Assembly: GCA_026545765.1 (NCBI GenBank)
Contig: CM048843.1
Span: 16,521,200-16,585,199 of the forward strand
Reading direction: 5' to 3'
Origin: Plantago major
Lineage: Eukaryota > Streptophyta > Magnoliopsida > Lamiales > Plantaginaceae
DNA length: 64,000 bases
In this document: piece after piece, positions 10,995-26,108 of the stretch
Layout: each line of letters opens with the position of its first letter
Numbering within the stretch: the first letter of the stretch is position 1
The notes under the pieces: model-generated
Told to the model about the DNA's origin: nothing
Databases searched by the model: none
Seen by the model: only the letters and a program-made list of their open reading frames with translations
Program-made: the position numbers and the translations under genes

Positions 10995-12887
10995 AGCAAA
11001 AAAAGTAGTAGGCAGTTGAATATGTGCAAGGCAACTGACAATTTGGGCCAATTAACTGATTCTATAAATTCTTTTAGTATTAGTAGAGATATCATTGCTA
11101 TTTTCTAATTGAGAGATAACTCAATTAACTCAAATAATACATAACAAACCTACAAAAACAACCCGTAGATAATCAGATGTCCTTTTTCACATAGTGTAAA
11201 TTTATGTGATAAACTAATTTTAGATTTATAATGATCCGATCGGACGGCGTGGTTAGTAATGGTTCACTTTTTGGTAATATATTGTTCTCACGTACTAAAA
11301 CATGTCATTTTCTCGGGCACTTCTCTTCACTGGTGCTTGTACCGAGCTTTTCGGTTTAAAAATCAATTCTAAGATTGTATCAGATCAAACATGTTTAGTT
11401 CAAGAGTTCTAAATTGATTCACAAAATAAAGGTTGACCTTGTTAGTATGAATAGATCTCTCAATCCATTTAAGGTCTCTAAATTTTTCTGACATTACATT
11501 CACCCCATCTTAGAAATGTGACGTCCTCATATGCACCTCGTGTGGGCTTGTTGACTGTCCCACTTTAATGCTCCCTAGTCCCTACGGTATTTTACAAGGT
11601 TTATCATTTAGTTTTGTGTGAATTTTATCATATTAAGTAGATGGTAAAAAGTAAGAGAAAGTATAGAAAAAGGAATAGAGAGAATATATAAAGTGTGTGA
11701 GAAAGTCATTAAAAAATTAATAAGTGAGGATAGTGGGTTTCCAAGGAAACGTTAAACTTCTAAAAAAAAAAACCTAAAATGGCAAATAGTAAACCTTTAA
11801 AAAGAACACAGGGAGTCCCATAACGACCCGACAATTAATCGAAAATATTACATATAAAAATTTCTTTTTCAGAATTGAGTGGAAATTATTTATAAAATTC
11901 ACAAACTGAAAATACATGCATACAATCCGAAATTGTATTGATTTAGTTTCCACGTAAGTAAAATCACTGTCTAGGTAGAAGTTAAACCTTACCGTATGAT
12001 AAATGTAATTGTATAAATTCTTAATTGCAAATTATGTAGCCTGGTATAATACCTACCACCTGTTTGGTATACAACTAAAGTGAACTATTCACCCATTAAA
12101 ATGTTTCAAGGTATTTGTTTTGTATCTTCTGCAGTAAAAAAATTAACTCAATTTTTTCTCCACTAAACAATCATCATTCTCTTTCTACTCTACTCTTACT
12201 TCATCTTTACTTTCTCAATCAAACTAACAACTTTAAACCAATCAAATAACTTAAAAAGTATCAAACACATCACTTTATTCTTACATATCCTATATAACAA
12301 CCATATAAACCTTATAAATTTTTAACTTTATCTCAAACACCATTTTTTATAACTCACTTTTAACTCGGTTACTATTAATCAACTAAAATTTTTCCTCAAC
12401 TTAATTTTTTAACACTACACCAAACAGCCAGCTAGTATGTGCCAAACAAGCTAGTATGTGATGTATATGATAGATTGTGTAAAAATGAAATGATGGGATG
12501 ATGGATTTTTTAAAATAGGTATAATATTTTGATTGGTTGTATTAGTAGGAATTTGTTGTATACTGCGTTGGTTTATTGCTAAAATGAAATGTGATCAGAT
12601 ACGGATACGGTATGGGTAGAGATACACTAGGAAGAAGTGACAATTGACAAGCAAGTAATGGAAGAATCAAGTAAAAACTAAACACACAATTTTGTGAAGT
12701 CCATCAAAATTGAGAACCAAAATTCAAAATACACTGAGTCTCCAAATATTAGTGCCAAACACCCAGGAGGTACCCAAATCTATTAGCCAAATTAGCAATG
12801 TATATAAATCAAGTCAAATCTGTCAAATCTGGAACATAATGATACATATGCGCAAAAAAAGTAAATAAAACAACTTAAGAACAAGTA
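10995..12887. other. Intergenic AT-rich DNA with degenerate MITE-like pieces
   Basis: No coding region is supported here. Two possible old MITEs are visible. 11572-11815 starts CTCCCTAGTCCCTA and ends CAGGGAG, but has no TA duplication. 12061-12426 starts TGTTTGGTAT and ends ACACCAAACA, a 10-base inverted repeat with one mismatch and no clear target duplication. The rest is AT-rich and shows nothing else. The last ~240 bases before 12888 probably include the 3' UTR of MSI1. Confidence 0.5.
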
Positions 12888-12941
12888 TTGATTCTACATG
12901 CTTCCATCTCAAACAGTTCACTTTCTCCAAAGAAATTGGAA

Positions 12942-15992
<3,051 letters not shown>

Positions 15993-16099
15993 TTAATGGT
16001 TTATCTGCGTTTTTAGGGGTGAGAAGAAGGGTATGGAATTGGGGGAAAGGGTTCTTCAGTGGAGAAAAAATGGAGGGAAGAGAGGAGAGTGTGAAAAGG

Positions 16100-18777
16100 G
16101 CTGTTTGATGAATCGATGAATTCTATATGGGCTTTGTGTTAAAGCCCATCATTCAAAGTCTGAGTCTTCATAGGATGGGCCTACAATGACATTAAGGGTC
16201 AGGTGTGTCTTGCGGGTCGGATATTACCCTACCCACTGAGAAAAAATGTTACGTAATTTCAGGTACTTCGACGTTTGCATATAAGTCAGACAAGAATTAT
16301 TGCATAATGTTGAAACCCGAAGGTTCGAATTACTTAATGTGGTTGGATTGTATACCCGAGTGACATCGTTTGGCATGTTTGATAGATCATATATACACGG
16401 TGAAATTCATACCCATTTCGTCCAATAAAAGGGGAACGGTTTGGCGCGGAGGTTTAGAATGTTGGGAGAGTAGTAACTTTTTATTAAACAACAGGGAGAA
16501 TAAAATGTAGTTCCTTCGTCCCGGGAATGAGTTCATGTTTATTTTTTGAGTGGACAAAAGTATTACTTTTGGATGAAATGATACCAGTAGGTCCCACAAA
16601 TTGATTTTCAAAGTTTGATGTATGATTACCAAAAAAAATAGACAGAAGACGTAGTAGTATAATGAAGTTCATTAATGATATGTTGATCCCAAATTTTCAC
16701 CTATTTAAAGATATATGGGGGTTAATCTATCCTTGCAATTTCTACAAGGTGTTTCTTGTAAAATTTATACAAGGTGTTCCTTGTAAGTGATGCTATTGCA
16801 AAGAAAACCTTTCAAATTAGACCTTCAATTGGTCGAAGATGCACTTGTGAAGGAGCTGTAATTGGCTTTTACTTTCTTCATGTACTTTTCATAAGAGGGA
16901 TTGTTGTATATTGAATACAACCAATAATGGATTCGTTTCCCCTTCGAGTGTTTTACATGTGCACAAAAACTTGTGGATGCATATGATATTTTAAAGAAAA
17001 TATGATATTTGATATTAACTTAGAAGTAGAGCACATGAGTTTTAATGCATTGATCTTAACAAAAATCTTGTACTATTACACATTTTACTACTAACATAAC
17101 AACTTTTTCCACCTTTCCATGGTTTCTCATAAATTGCATATTACATGTTTGAGGAATTTCATATTTTGACATCCACCATACATGTAAAGATCCGAAGTCT
17201 AAAATAGATGTAATAAATTCATATTAATAGTGTCCTTTTTTTTTTTTCGTTTTCGGAATCCTCCCATAAGTTATAAGAATGCCAGCGCCGAGTCAGTTGT
17301 GTGCGTGCAATGGAAAAGTTATGATATGTGACCCACTAAAACGTGTCATGTTGATGATGGCATAGTGGCCAAGAAATGACATATTTTGTTTTATAGACCG
17401 ACATATTATTCAAATAGCAACTGACAAGTAACAGTGTCGACTCAAATGTTCGGGTAGAAGATGATATGCCATACTCTGCATCCATTGATAAAAAATCCAA
17501 ATAGATTATTTGGAAAATCCCATGAACCAAATCATGTGCACTTTTAGCTATGCCCACATCTATCCATGATATTTATCTTCGCATACTATTTCACCTGAAT
17601 TAGTGCATGGCATTGTAACAGTAACTTGGTATTTTTATCCCTAATATTGTGCATTTTGTTATGACCTTTTTCTTACCCATTGTTAAGGATCAAGTCCTCG
17701 AACGGGTCATCTCCATATGAATCGGATATGTCAAACTAAAGTATCATGAAGCTAACAAGTTGTGTGCTTCAGAACTGGATATGGGCCGACCCCCAGCACA
17801 CATTCCGAGCCTGCTATGAACTTTCTCCCCAAGAAACCTTATTGAGGTCGTTTTCGACCTGCAAGGGTAAACTTTGACCTCAACGATCCCTGGCAAGTCT
17901 GAGTCCGGACACTTTAGTGATTCCCCTAGCCTACCTACGTTGAACATGTATCATAAAATACATGATCCCATGATTGATGGAGACTGGTCCTCTGGACGTT
18001 CTCTATAAACAAGTAGTGAGTACTTCTCAGGGTAAGTTAGTTTATTACGCGTCAACTACATCATCTGCGAGCTCCATACTCAAATTGAATCACTGACAAA
18101 CCGGCCAAAAAAAGGATCTAGCCCCTCGCTTTCCTAGCCTTCTCAGGTACATTTGGAGCTAAGGTGCGCTATCTAAAACTAGGACGAATTTCACCCGAAA
18201 ATGCACATACAACTTCAAGTTTCGGTGGATGTTTGCTTGACACACGATGGAGTACGATCTCCCTATTATAACTATCGAACACGATACATATGCACACCAT
18301 TATTCACAACTTTTACTATTTCCCTATGCAAAACTTCCCATTTAATTCTAAAAACAATAATTACATAGCAGTGTGAAAGTACGAAATAGAATGTGTTAAA
18401 TTATGAAAAATTATGTATATAATGTGTAACTGTTTGTCAAAATATATATTTTAAAAGATTAAAAGCTTTCGGAACCGCAAAATATCAAAATGAAAACTTA
18501 TAAAAGAAACAAATGGAGTACTATTTTTTAATGTTTTTTTTTTTTTAATGAAAACAACATGCTTGTGATCATCTAGAAAACCAATATCAAAAGTCATGGT
18601 TCCAGTGTGGTTAGAATATTCAAATAAAAAAAAGACACATTATGCTAAACGAAAAAGAAAAACTCGGAGAAATAGGTTGGATATAGATCAAGGTTAGGAT
18701 CAAATTTTATTCTATCTACACAGCCAAACGGGAAACATAATAAATAAAAAAAGGAAAAGAGAAAAAAATTAGGGTAG
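16100..18777. other. Intergenic region between MSI1 and the vasculin-like gene
   Basis: No gene is seen. 16509-16655 resembles one end of a CTCCCTCCGTCCC Stowaway MITE (TTCCTTCGTCCCGGGA) but has no good second end. 17684-18290 is less AT-rich, begins TGTTAAGGATCAAG and has a TATA-like CTCTATAAAC near 18002. It could be an old LTR fragment, but I found no convincing matching end or 5-bp duplication. The rest is AT-rich and unremarkable. The two flanking genes are divergently transcribed and share this interval as promoter space. Confidence 0.45.
16440..16447. promoter_or_regulatory. E2F-type site upstream of MSI1
   Basis: TTTGGCGC matches the plant E2F consensus TTTSSCGC exactly. It lies about 525 bp upstream of the MSI1 start codon. 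S-phase chromatin assembly genes are often E2F targets, which makes it plausible. A single 8-mer can occur by chance, so function is inference. Confidence 0.35.
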
Positions 18778-18786
18778 CTATAAAAG
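18778..18786 (+). promoter_or_regulatory. Putative TATA box of the vasculin-like gene
   Basis: CTATAAAAG lies upstream of a TC-rich stretch (CTCTCTCTCTTTTTCTC at about 18821-18837), typical of plant core promoters with Y patches. Transcription would start near 18810 and leave a long leader of about 1 kb before the ATG at 19881. That leader contains candidate splice sites (CTGCAG near 19149 and GAGGTGAGTG near 19688), so it probably has an intron. Confidence 0.45.
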
Positions 18787-19880
18787 AAGAAACAGACTTT
18801 CTTGTCACACACAAAACTTGCTCTCTCTCTTTTTCTCTGTGAATTGTGAAAATACACACACACACATACAAAAACCTATTGACAGACAAAATCTCCTCTT
18901 TCTCCTCTTTCTCAATATCTAATCTGGTCTGTCTATCGTCACGGAGAAAAACCTCTTCCCATTCCAGTTGACACATAGGAACAACCATTGCACCCAACTA
19001 AATTATCGACACTTGCCCTTCTTCTTCTCTTGAATTTTCATAAAAAAAAAAAAAAAATTATATCTTTATTAAATTTGTTCCTTTCTTGAATTTCTTAATT
19101 TTCACTCAACAACCATTCCATCGGTGAGCTAGGGTTTTTCCGTCTGCAGGACTGAGACTTTGAGGTTTTTTTCCCCGTTTATTTACTCCAATTCAATATT
19201 CGGTTCAGTCTCGTTCTTTATACTCATTGATGATTACATATTTTGCCTAGACTAGACTCTTTCGAATTGTTTCGTCGATTATACTATTTTGCTTGGACTG
19301 TTCAAGCCCTAGTGATTTTGTGGGTTTTCTTCCTAGATTAGGCACTAGGTGTTTCTCCTAGGGTTTGATGGTTTAGCACTAGGTTGGAATTCGGAGATTT
19401 TTCGAGAATTGCTCTGTTTTGGGGGCTATTGATTGAATGGAGTAGGGTTATTTGTTGCTGATTTGCCTGAGATATGAGCTGCTCTGGGGTTGGCTGCCTC
19501 GAGCAATGAGGAGGTGATTTTGATTTTGAAGACGGACTGACGCAGTGAGTGGACACTGATAAGTTGTATAGAGACGAAAACGATAGTTACCTTTTAGGAA
19601 AAGAGACATTGAGATTCTTTGGTTCTGTTACATGTTTTTTCTCTAAGGATAAGTTGTAGAGATTTTGGTTATTGGGAGTTACTTTCGAGGTGAGTGCTTA
19701 GGTTGTTGATGCGAAGATTGTTGTTACGGTATTTGAGATTAACATCTAATAGGATTGCATTTTTGTCTGGCTTGGAGGAGAGGAGGTGTTAATTGTGATT
19801 GGCACTCTCCAGGGGATTTTTTCGTTAATGACAAAGTTCATTCCCTTAGTTTTGGTGATTGATTATGTTAAGCAATAGTT

Positions 19881-22800
19881 ATGGAGAAAACTGAGCCCTC
19901 TTTAGTGCCAGAATGGTTGAAAAACGGCGGAAACTCGACTGGTGGGAGCTCCATGCCTCATTCAGGTAGATTTTGTTAATCTGTAAACAACTTTTTGAAT
20001 GCGGCAGTTGTAATTAATTTTTTCTGTTGCCAGCTCATAACCTTTTTTTATTTGTTATAGATGATCGAACTACATCAAGGATTACGAGAAATAAATCATT
20101 TGTTAATAGTAATGGCCATGAATTCGGAAGATCTAGTTCTGACATGACAACATCGTCTTACTTGCGGAGGAATTCCAGTAGTAATGGTTCTGGTAATCCG
20201 AGGCCGTATAGCAGTTTTGGTAGAAACCAGCGTGACAAGGATTGGGAGAAAGATACATATGACTCTCGTGATAAAGGCAAAGTAGTAGTGGGCAACCGTC
20301 GCTATAGGGACTACTCAGACCCAGTCCCTGTAGCAAACTATTCAAGTACATTTGAGAGGGATGGCTTGAGGCGTTCACAGTCTATGATTTCTGGCAAGCG
20401 CACTGACACTTGGCAGAAGAGACCTGCTGCTGAGTTGAATAGTGTTGGTGGAAATAATAACAGTGGTCTACATACTAGGAGCAACCTTGTTCGTGAGGGA
20501 AAGAAAGAAACATTCGAGAAAGATTTTCCATCGTTAGGTTCAGATGAAAAAGCCATCGTTCCTGAGGTTGGAAGGATCCCGTCTCCTGGCCTAACTTCTG
20601 CCATTCAGAGCTTACCTATTGCTACCTCTGTTGCTATAGGAGGTGAAAAATGGACATCAGCTTTGGCAGAGGTTCCTGTTCCGGTTGTAAGCAATGGAAC
20701 TGCCTTATCGTCTTTGCAACCAGCTGCTGCATCAAGTGCTACGTCTGTGGTGTCAGATACAACACCTGGTCTCAACATGGCAAAAGCTGTAGTTCAAGGT
20801 TCTAGTCGGGCTCAGACTACTCCCCAGGTCAGGATCCCCCCCCTTTTTGTTTGGGTAACAACTTTTAAGTTTTATTTTTTGGCTGTGAAATGTTGTCGTT
20901 TGGTGAGTGTACTGATATCATATGTGGAATTTTTTTTTTTTTTGGATATCTAGCTATCTGTTGGAAGTCAGAGACTTGAAGAACTGGCAATCAAACAGTC
21001 TAGGCAATTAATTCCCGTGACACCGGCCTTACCCAAAGCTCTGGTAAGATACTGCCATATCACTTATTTGGTACTGAATCAGTAGCTTTTTTATGTGTAA
21101 ATTTTCCACGTGTAGCTATTCAGATTTCATTTATTAGATTTATTATACTCCCTCCGCGCCATAAAGATGATCATTTGGTTTTTCACATGTATTGAGGAAG
21201 CATATCAATACTACAGAGTTTTAGCATTATGTTCAATTGTACTACTTCCACTATTAATTTCAATATCTTGAAAGTCAACAAATTTTACTATAACCGTACT
21301 AGAAAAAGAAGGAATGCTTATTAGGGGCAAATATCTCAAAAACACGAGCATTTATAACCATTCTCATAATTTGGGATGGGCAGAAATAGAATGTGAGATA
21401 TCTTTTTTGCAATGGAGGGAGGAGTATTGCAGCTATGCAATGTTTCTTTAGGTTATACAACAGCAACTGCATATCAGTTAAATGCTAACCGACTTCCATG
21501 TAGACTCTGCCGCTCATTGACACATAGCTTAAGATTCATTCCTTCTACCCGTCTTTGGTAAAGCATTTATGGGATGAAAAAGTATTCATGATGACTTATA
21601 TGTGAATGACGTGGGCAGAAACATACTGCTAGTTATTGATATTATTATGTACCAAACTGGAGGCTTTCCAATTTTTATGTCAATGATCAATCTGTATGCT
21701 GTATCCGTATTTACGAAGGTACATGTGCCAATAAAGAAAATCTTAAGTGAGTGAAAATCACACTGAAAAAAAGTAAATGAGAAAAAAGGCGCTAAACAAT
21801 TGGGACGACAGGCACTAATAGATGATATAGTATCGTATCCCATCAGTTATGAGAAAGCCGTGGAAACCCTTCGCATTTTTGTCTTGTAGTTTGTAAATGA
21901 TAGTCTCTATGGTGTATCCTTCCATCTTGTTCAAATCCTTAACTGTACTCTCATCCAATAATTACTTGCTGGCCAGTTTTAGTAGAATGGAATGTCTTTA
22001 ACCCTGGGGTTTTTTCATCGTTCATAGACCTCACTATAGCTTTTACTAGTGAACTTTGCAACTGTCGTCCAACTAATTTACTTTGTTGGCAAGGTAAAGT
22101 AGAGTGTGATGTCTTATTCCCTACATATCAGTTGTCACATAGAAGTTTTACCGTTGCTGGAGTAAATTAACATTGGGATTTTTCTATCACTTATAGATGA
22201 CTGACAATTTAATCTTATAGCATTCAACTCGACAACTTTGAGATTTTCTCGTAATCTGTGTTTATTATTATATCATCGATTCATTTAACAACTGTTTACG
22301 ACTTTTTTTTGGCTTAGATTGTCTGCTATAGTGTACTCTTTTACCTTCTTATAGTCCTGTATAGACAATGCTCTTGTCCTGTCATTACTTGTGACTAAGT
22401 TTCTATTTTCAAGTGATATTCCTATCTATAATGGCTTATGCAAGGGTAATCACTAAAGCTTTTACCGGATCAACTTGTAGAGGAGTACTATTGGCTCTCT
22501 GCATCTTAGTTTTGGCCCAGCAGATCAGATTTGTTTGCTTTGTCATAATCGTTCCTCAAATGCCTTGAGAGAGGCTCCAGTGACAAGCTGTTGGGTGGGT
22601 TGTGGGTGGGGGGTGGTGTTCAGAAGTACATATAGCCTAAGGGCAGGGTGGCTATTTCCAAATGACCCATAACTGGAAATGGAAGGGTTTTGATAGCCAT
22701 TTCGGTTTAGTCCCCTATATCTCAATGCCAAAAGCAATGAATCTTGGCTCCATCCAAAATGGTCATCAATTGGATCCTCCATATTCAGTTTAAATTACAA

Positions 22801-25032
22801 GTAGCTTAATAACTTGAACAAACGACAAATCTTTGTCATTGACAATCAACTTTTTTTTTTTAATATGTTTCATTACCATGTAGTGGGCCAGTTTTTGGCT
22901 TATGCTACTGGATGACATGATATAACTTCTATGATTACTTGTGTAAAAAACTTATGCTTGAAATTGCTCATTTGAGATATATGGTTACTGTTTTGTAAGT
23001 TACTGACTGAGATAATGTGTGGAAAAGTTGACTGTGAAACAGCTATAACATGGGCAGCTATAACATGGCCAGTTTTTTTTTTTTAATATGTTTCATTACC
23101 ATGTAGTGGGCCAGTTTTTGGCTTATGCTACTGGATGACATGATATAACTTCTATGATTACTTGTGTAAAAAACTTATGCTTGAAATTGCTCATTTGAGA
23201 TATATGGTTACTGTTTTGTAAGTTACTGACTGAGATAATGTGTGGAAAAGTTGACTGTGAAACAGCTATAACATGGGCAGGTGTGTTCTCCTTTTCTAAA
23301 TTATGTCCTGTACTACAGCCAATCAAACTTTTATAGAAACATATAGTTTAAGGCTTTAAGCCCTTCTAGGCAAGCAAGTGAGGAAGAGGAGTATTTTCTA
23401 GTAGTTGGCTAAAAAAGACACCATATCCCTATTTTGTTGTATGGTTTATGCCTGTTATATGTTATCTTCAAGGACCTTTTCTTTTTTTCTTTGATTTCTC
23501 ACTGGTATCCGCTACATGCGACTAATCCAGCCGAGCACTGTCGGACCCTTTTTGAGGGGGCGGCTCTCCCAGCGGTGTTTTTTACATCCACAAGGCTCGA
23601 ACCCGAGACCTTGCTTAAGTGAACTCAAGTCCCTTACCACTTGAGCCAACAACCGTTGGTATCTTCAAGGACCTTTATTTTGCCAAGATAAGGCCCAATC
23701 ACATTGGTCATATCGGGGTCATCAGACTAATCCCTTCATAAGTGGGTTATTTTTTGATAAAGCTCATAGCATGATAAGCTGGCCTTGTTTACTGTTCGTG
23801 GATTTTGTTGTGTTTTGGTATCAATGTGCGACAGAATGTTAACCATGTGCTAACTTTGCTGCAGGTTGTGAATACTTCAGATAAACATAAAAATAAACTA
23901 GGCCAACATCACCATTCAGTGTCATCTTCGCTTCTGGTCACTCACTCTCCTCGTGGTGGGCTTGCGAATGGTGATGTTTCGAAGTCATTGAACACAGGCA
24001 AACTTCATGTTCTCAAGCCTGTTCTTAAGAATGGTGTCGCTCCTGTTCTGAAGGACACACTAAGCCCAGCAAATGGTGGCAAGATTGACTCCGGATCTGC
24101 ATTGAATAGAGCTCCCCCAAACAAGTTAGTTGAACGTAAGCCTGCTTTGACAGTACTGGAGAAGCGCCCAACCTCACAGGCTCAGAGTCGAAATGATTTC
24201 TTTAACCAAGTGCGGAAAAAGTCCATTGTGAACTCATCTTCTGATCCTGATTCTGCTCCAGCGTACTCGTCATCTGCTCCAGACAAGAGTACTGAAAAGG
24301 AAGCTGACCTTGCGCCAAACTCTCCTCAGGCTGATGACACTCCATCAAGTGAAAGCTCGAGTGGGGATCACATGTCTGAGCAGAGAGATGACTTGACCTG
24401 CAATGGCCATAATGGTCATGAGCAGGATGGGGCACTGAATGAGGTCAGCAATGGTGAAAACCGTGCTAGCTCTGATAGTATACCTCCTCCTGAGGGGGAA
24501 GAGGCTGTGTTCCTGCGCTCTTTGGGCTGGGAGGAAAATGCTCACGATGACGAGGGTGGCCTTACTGAAGAAGAAATCAAGGAGTTCTTTATGGTCAAGA
24601 CTAAGGTACTTCCCAAACTGGTCTGATTTATATAATAACATAAACTGATAAATTCCTGCCGTGTTAAATATCTGACTTCCACTAAATTTCCTAATTTTAT
24701 TTTCTGAACTGGATCCCTGTGTTTATAGCCCTTTATTCAAATTTAAATAATTATTTTCTTGAAATGGTTTTTTTGGGTACATAATTTTTGTAAACTCAGG
24801 GAAGCTATGTAAATCGAAGTAACATGAGAGTATAGAGGATGATCATCCATTACCTTCTGTTATCTCATATATGTAAAAAAAAATTTCTTGTGTGTTATTG
24901 CAGTACATCAAGTCAAAGCCATCCCTCAAGATACCTGAAGGAGTAAGGTCTAAGTTCTCATCACTGCTTGGTGGAATGGGGAGTGTTTCTTCTGTTGGTG
25001 TAGGCTCATCTGGCACAAAGCTGGAATCTTGA
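19881..25032 (+). CDS. Vasculin/GPBP1-like nuclear protein, uncharacterised in plants
   Basis: Five exons: 19881-19965, 20061-20827, 20954-21043, 23865-24605, 24904-25032 (1812 nt, 603 residues). The start MEKTEPSLVPEWLKNGG is a motif of a plant-conserved family. The middle is low-complexity, rich in Ser, Asn, Arg and Pro, with FEKDFPSLGSDEK near residue 190. The C-terminal part carries EEAVFLRSLGWEENAHDD and TEEEIKEFF, then a short KPSLKIPEGVRSKFSS tail. The FPSL and LGW...LTEEE blocks resemble animal vasculin (GC-rich promoter-binding protein 1), a transcription regulator. That link is my inference from motif order. Most of the protein is probably disordered. All splice sites fit GT-AG and keep the frame. 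The third intron (21044-23864) is unusually long and loaded with repeats. Confidence 0.88.
21148..21424. mobile_element. Stowaway-like MITE in intron 3 of the vasculin-like gene
   Basis: A 277-bp element begins CTCCCTCCGCGCC and ends GGAGGGAGGAG, with TA duplications at 21146-21147 and 21425-21426. The ends are inverted repeats of the Tc1/mariner type. It has no coding capacity. Internally it differs from the 25866 and 42841 copies, so it belongs to another subfamily. Confidence 0.72.
22851..23280. repeat. Tandem duplication, 223-bp offset
   Basis: The 207-base block 22851-23057 (T-run, then AATATGTTTCATTACC to CATAACATGGGCAG-type end) is repeated at 23073-23280, with only the T-run length differing as far as I can see. 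A 15-base partial copy of the block end, CTATAACATGGCCAG, joins them. The near identity means a recent event. It lies in intron 3 of the vasculin-like gene and should not alter the protein. Confidence 0.93.
23480..23659 (-). mobile_element. tRNA-derived SINE, copy 2
   Basis: Minus-strand copy of the SINE at 3668-3842. Read in its own sense it has GGCTCAAGTGGTAAG (A-box region), GGTTCGAGCC (B box), then GGGAGAGCCGCCCCC and CTGGATTAGTCGCATG, with a degenerate A-rich tail next to 23480. It is flanked by a perfect 17-bp target duplication, TATCTTCAAGGACCTTT (23463-23479 and 23660-23676). It sits inside intron 3 of the vasculin-like gene, antisense to it. Confidence 0.92.
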
Positions 25033-25865
25033 TTTCCTTTCAGTGATTGGAAAAAGGCGTTTTGCTGATATGTTTCATGGCTGTCCTGGTAGGTATTTTG
25101 TGAGAGTACATTGGTGTCTGATGGAAAGTGAACATAGGAATAACTGATGGTTCATTATGACTTCTGATGACCATTGCCCTTGTTATTGAGGGTTCTAGAG
25201 TTTTAAGGTCCAAAAGTTGGAAGTAAAGGAAATAGAGCTAGGTTTTTACTCTTCTTTTTTCATCTTCTTCTTGCTGCTGCTCTGCAACATTGCTTGTTTG
25301 CAATGCAATGTCCGGGTTGTTAACAGTTTTGGTTTTCCTTACCTTTTTTCTACATTAGGATGAGATTTATTGAGACATACAGGTTTTTAATGGTTTCTAT
25401 TATCGACTGATAAAAAATATAGAAAAGAAAAACAAGAAATTAGCATGTAACTGTCACTGCCTTTCTTTCCTTCTTCTCTGAAAGAGGAGATTTCCTTTCC
25501 CGTTTTGAATTACACATGTGATATGTCGTTATCTTATCGTTAGTTAGAGATTGCATTGCAAATGCAATGTACGAAAATTGATATTTGAAGCTGAAAATGT
25601 AATAAGTACGAGTACCTAGCTAAATGCTCGTAATGACATCTGATTCTAAACAAATGATATTTGTAATGAGCATTGTGGCATTTGAACCTGAGCTTTTTAA
25701 CAAGTTCAAATTAAAGCTCATGTATGATGAAAAAACAATTAATTGTTGGACCTAAATATGCGATGACGCTTCCTAAACATTTGAAGTCATCTTCAAAATA
25801 TGTGTTGTTGGTTGAATGGCATATACTTCTACAAAAGATGTTTGGGCCTAGTTATGTTAGTAGTA

Positions 25866-26106
25866 CTCCCTCCGTTCCGTATAAATTCATGCATTTGCCA
25901 TTTTTAGCCGTCTCATAGAGTTTCATACATTACCAAAAAAGGAAGCTACCCCACACCTAACAAATAATAAACAATCTCAACTTTACACTCAAATTACACA
26001 TTTTGCCACTAAAAGTACACTTTTTATATATTCTATAATTACTTTAACTTTTCGCATAAAACTGCGCATTAACCTTAATGTATGACGTTCTCCGGGACGA
26101 AGGGAG
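25866..26106. mobile_element. Stowaway-like MITE, copy A
   Basis: A 241-bp element with ends CTCCCTCCGTTCCG and CGGGACGAAGGGAG, TA duplications at 25864-25865 and 26107-26108. The interior (CAAATTACACATTTTGCC, CTAAAAGTACACTTTTT) is also found, inverted, in the copy at 42841-43091. It has no coding capacity. It lies about 830 bp downstream of the vasculin-like stop codon. Confidence 0.9.
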
Positions 26107-26108
26107 TA

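Noticed and set aside
11572-11815. Stowaway MITE
   Set aside because: CTCCCT and AGGGAG ends are present, but there is no TA duplication and the inner ends do not match well. Mentioned only as a possibility.
17684-18290. Possible LTR beginning TGTTAAGG with a TATA-like box
   Set aside because: No matching end, 5-bp duplication or neighbouring retroelement part was found, so it is not listed as an element.
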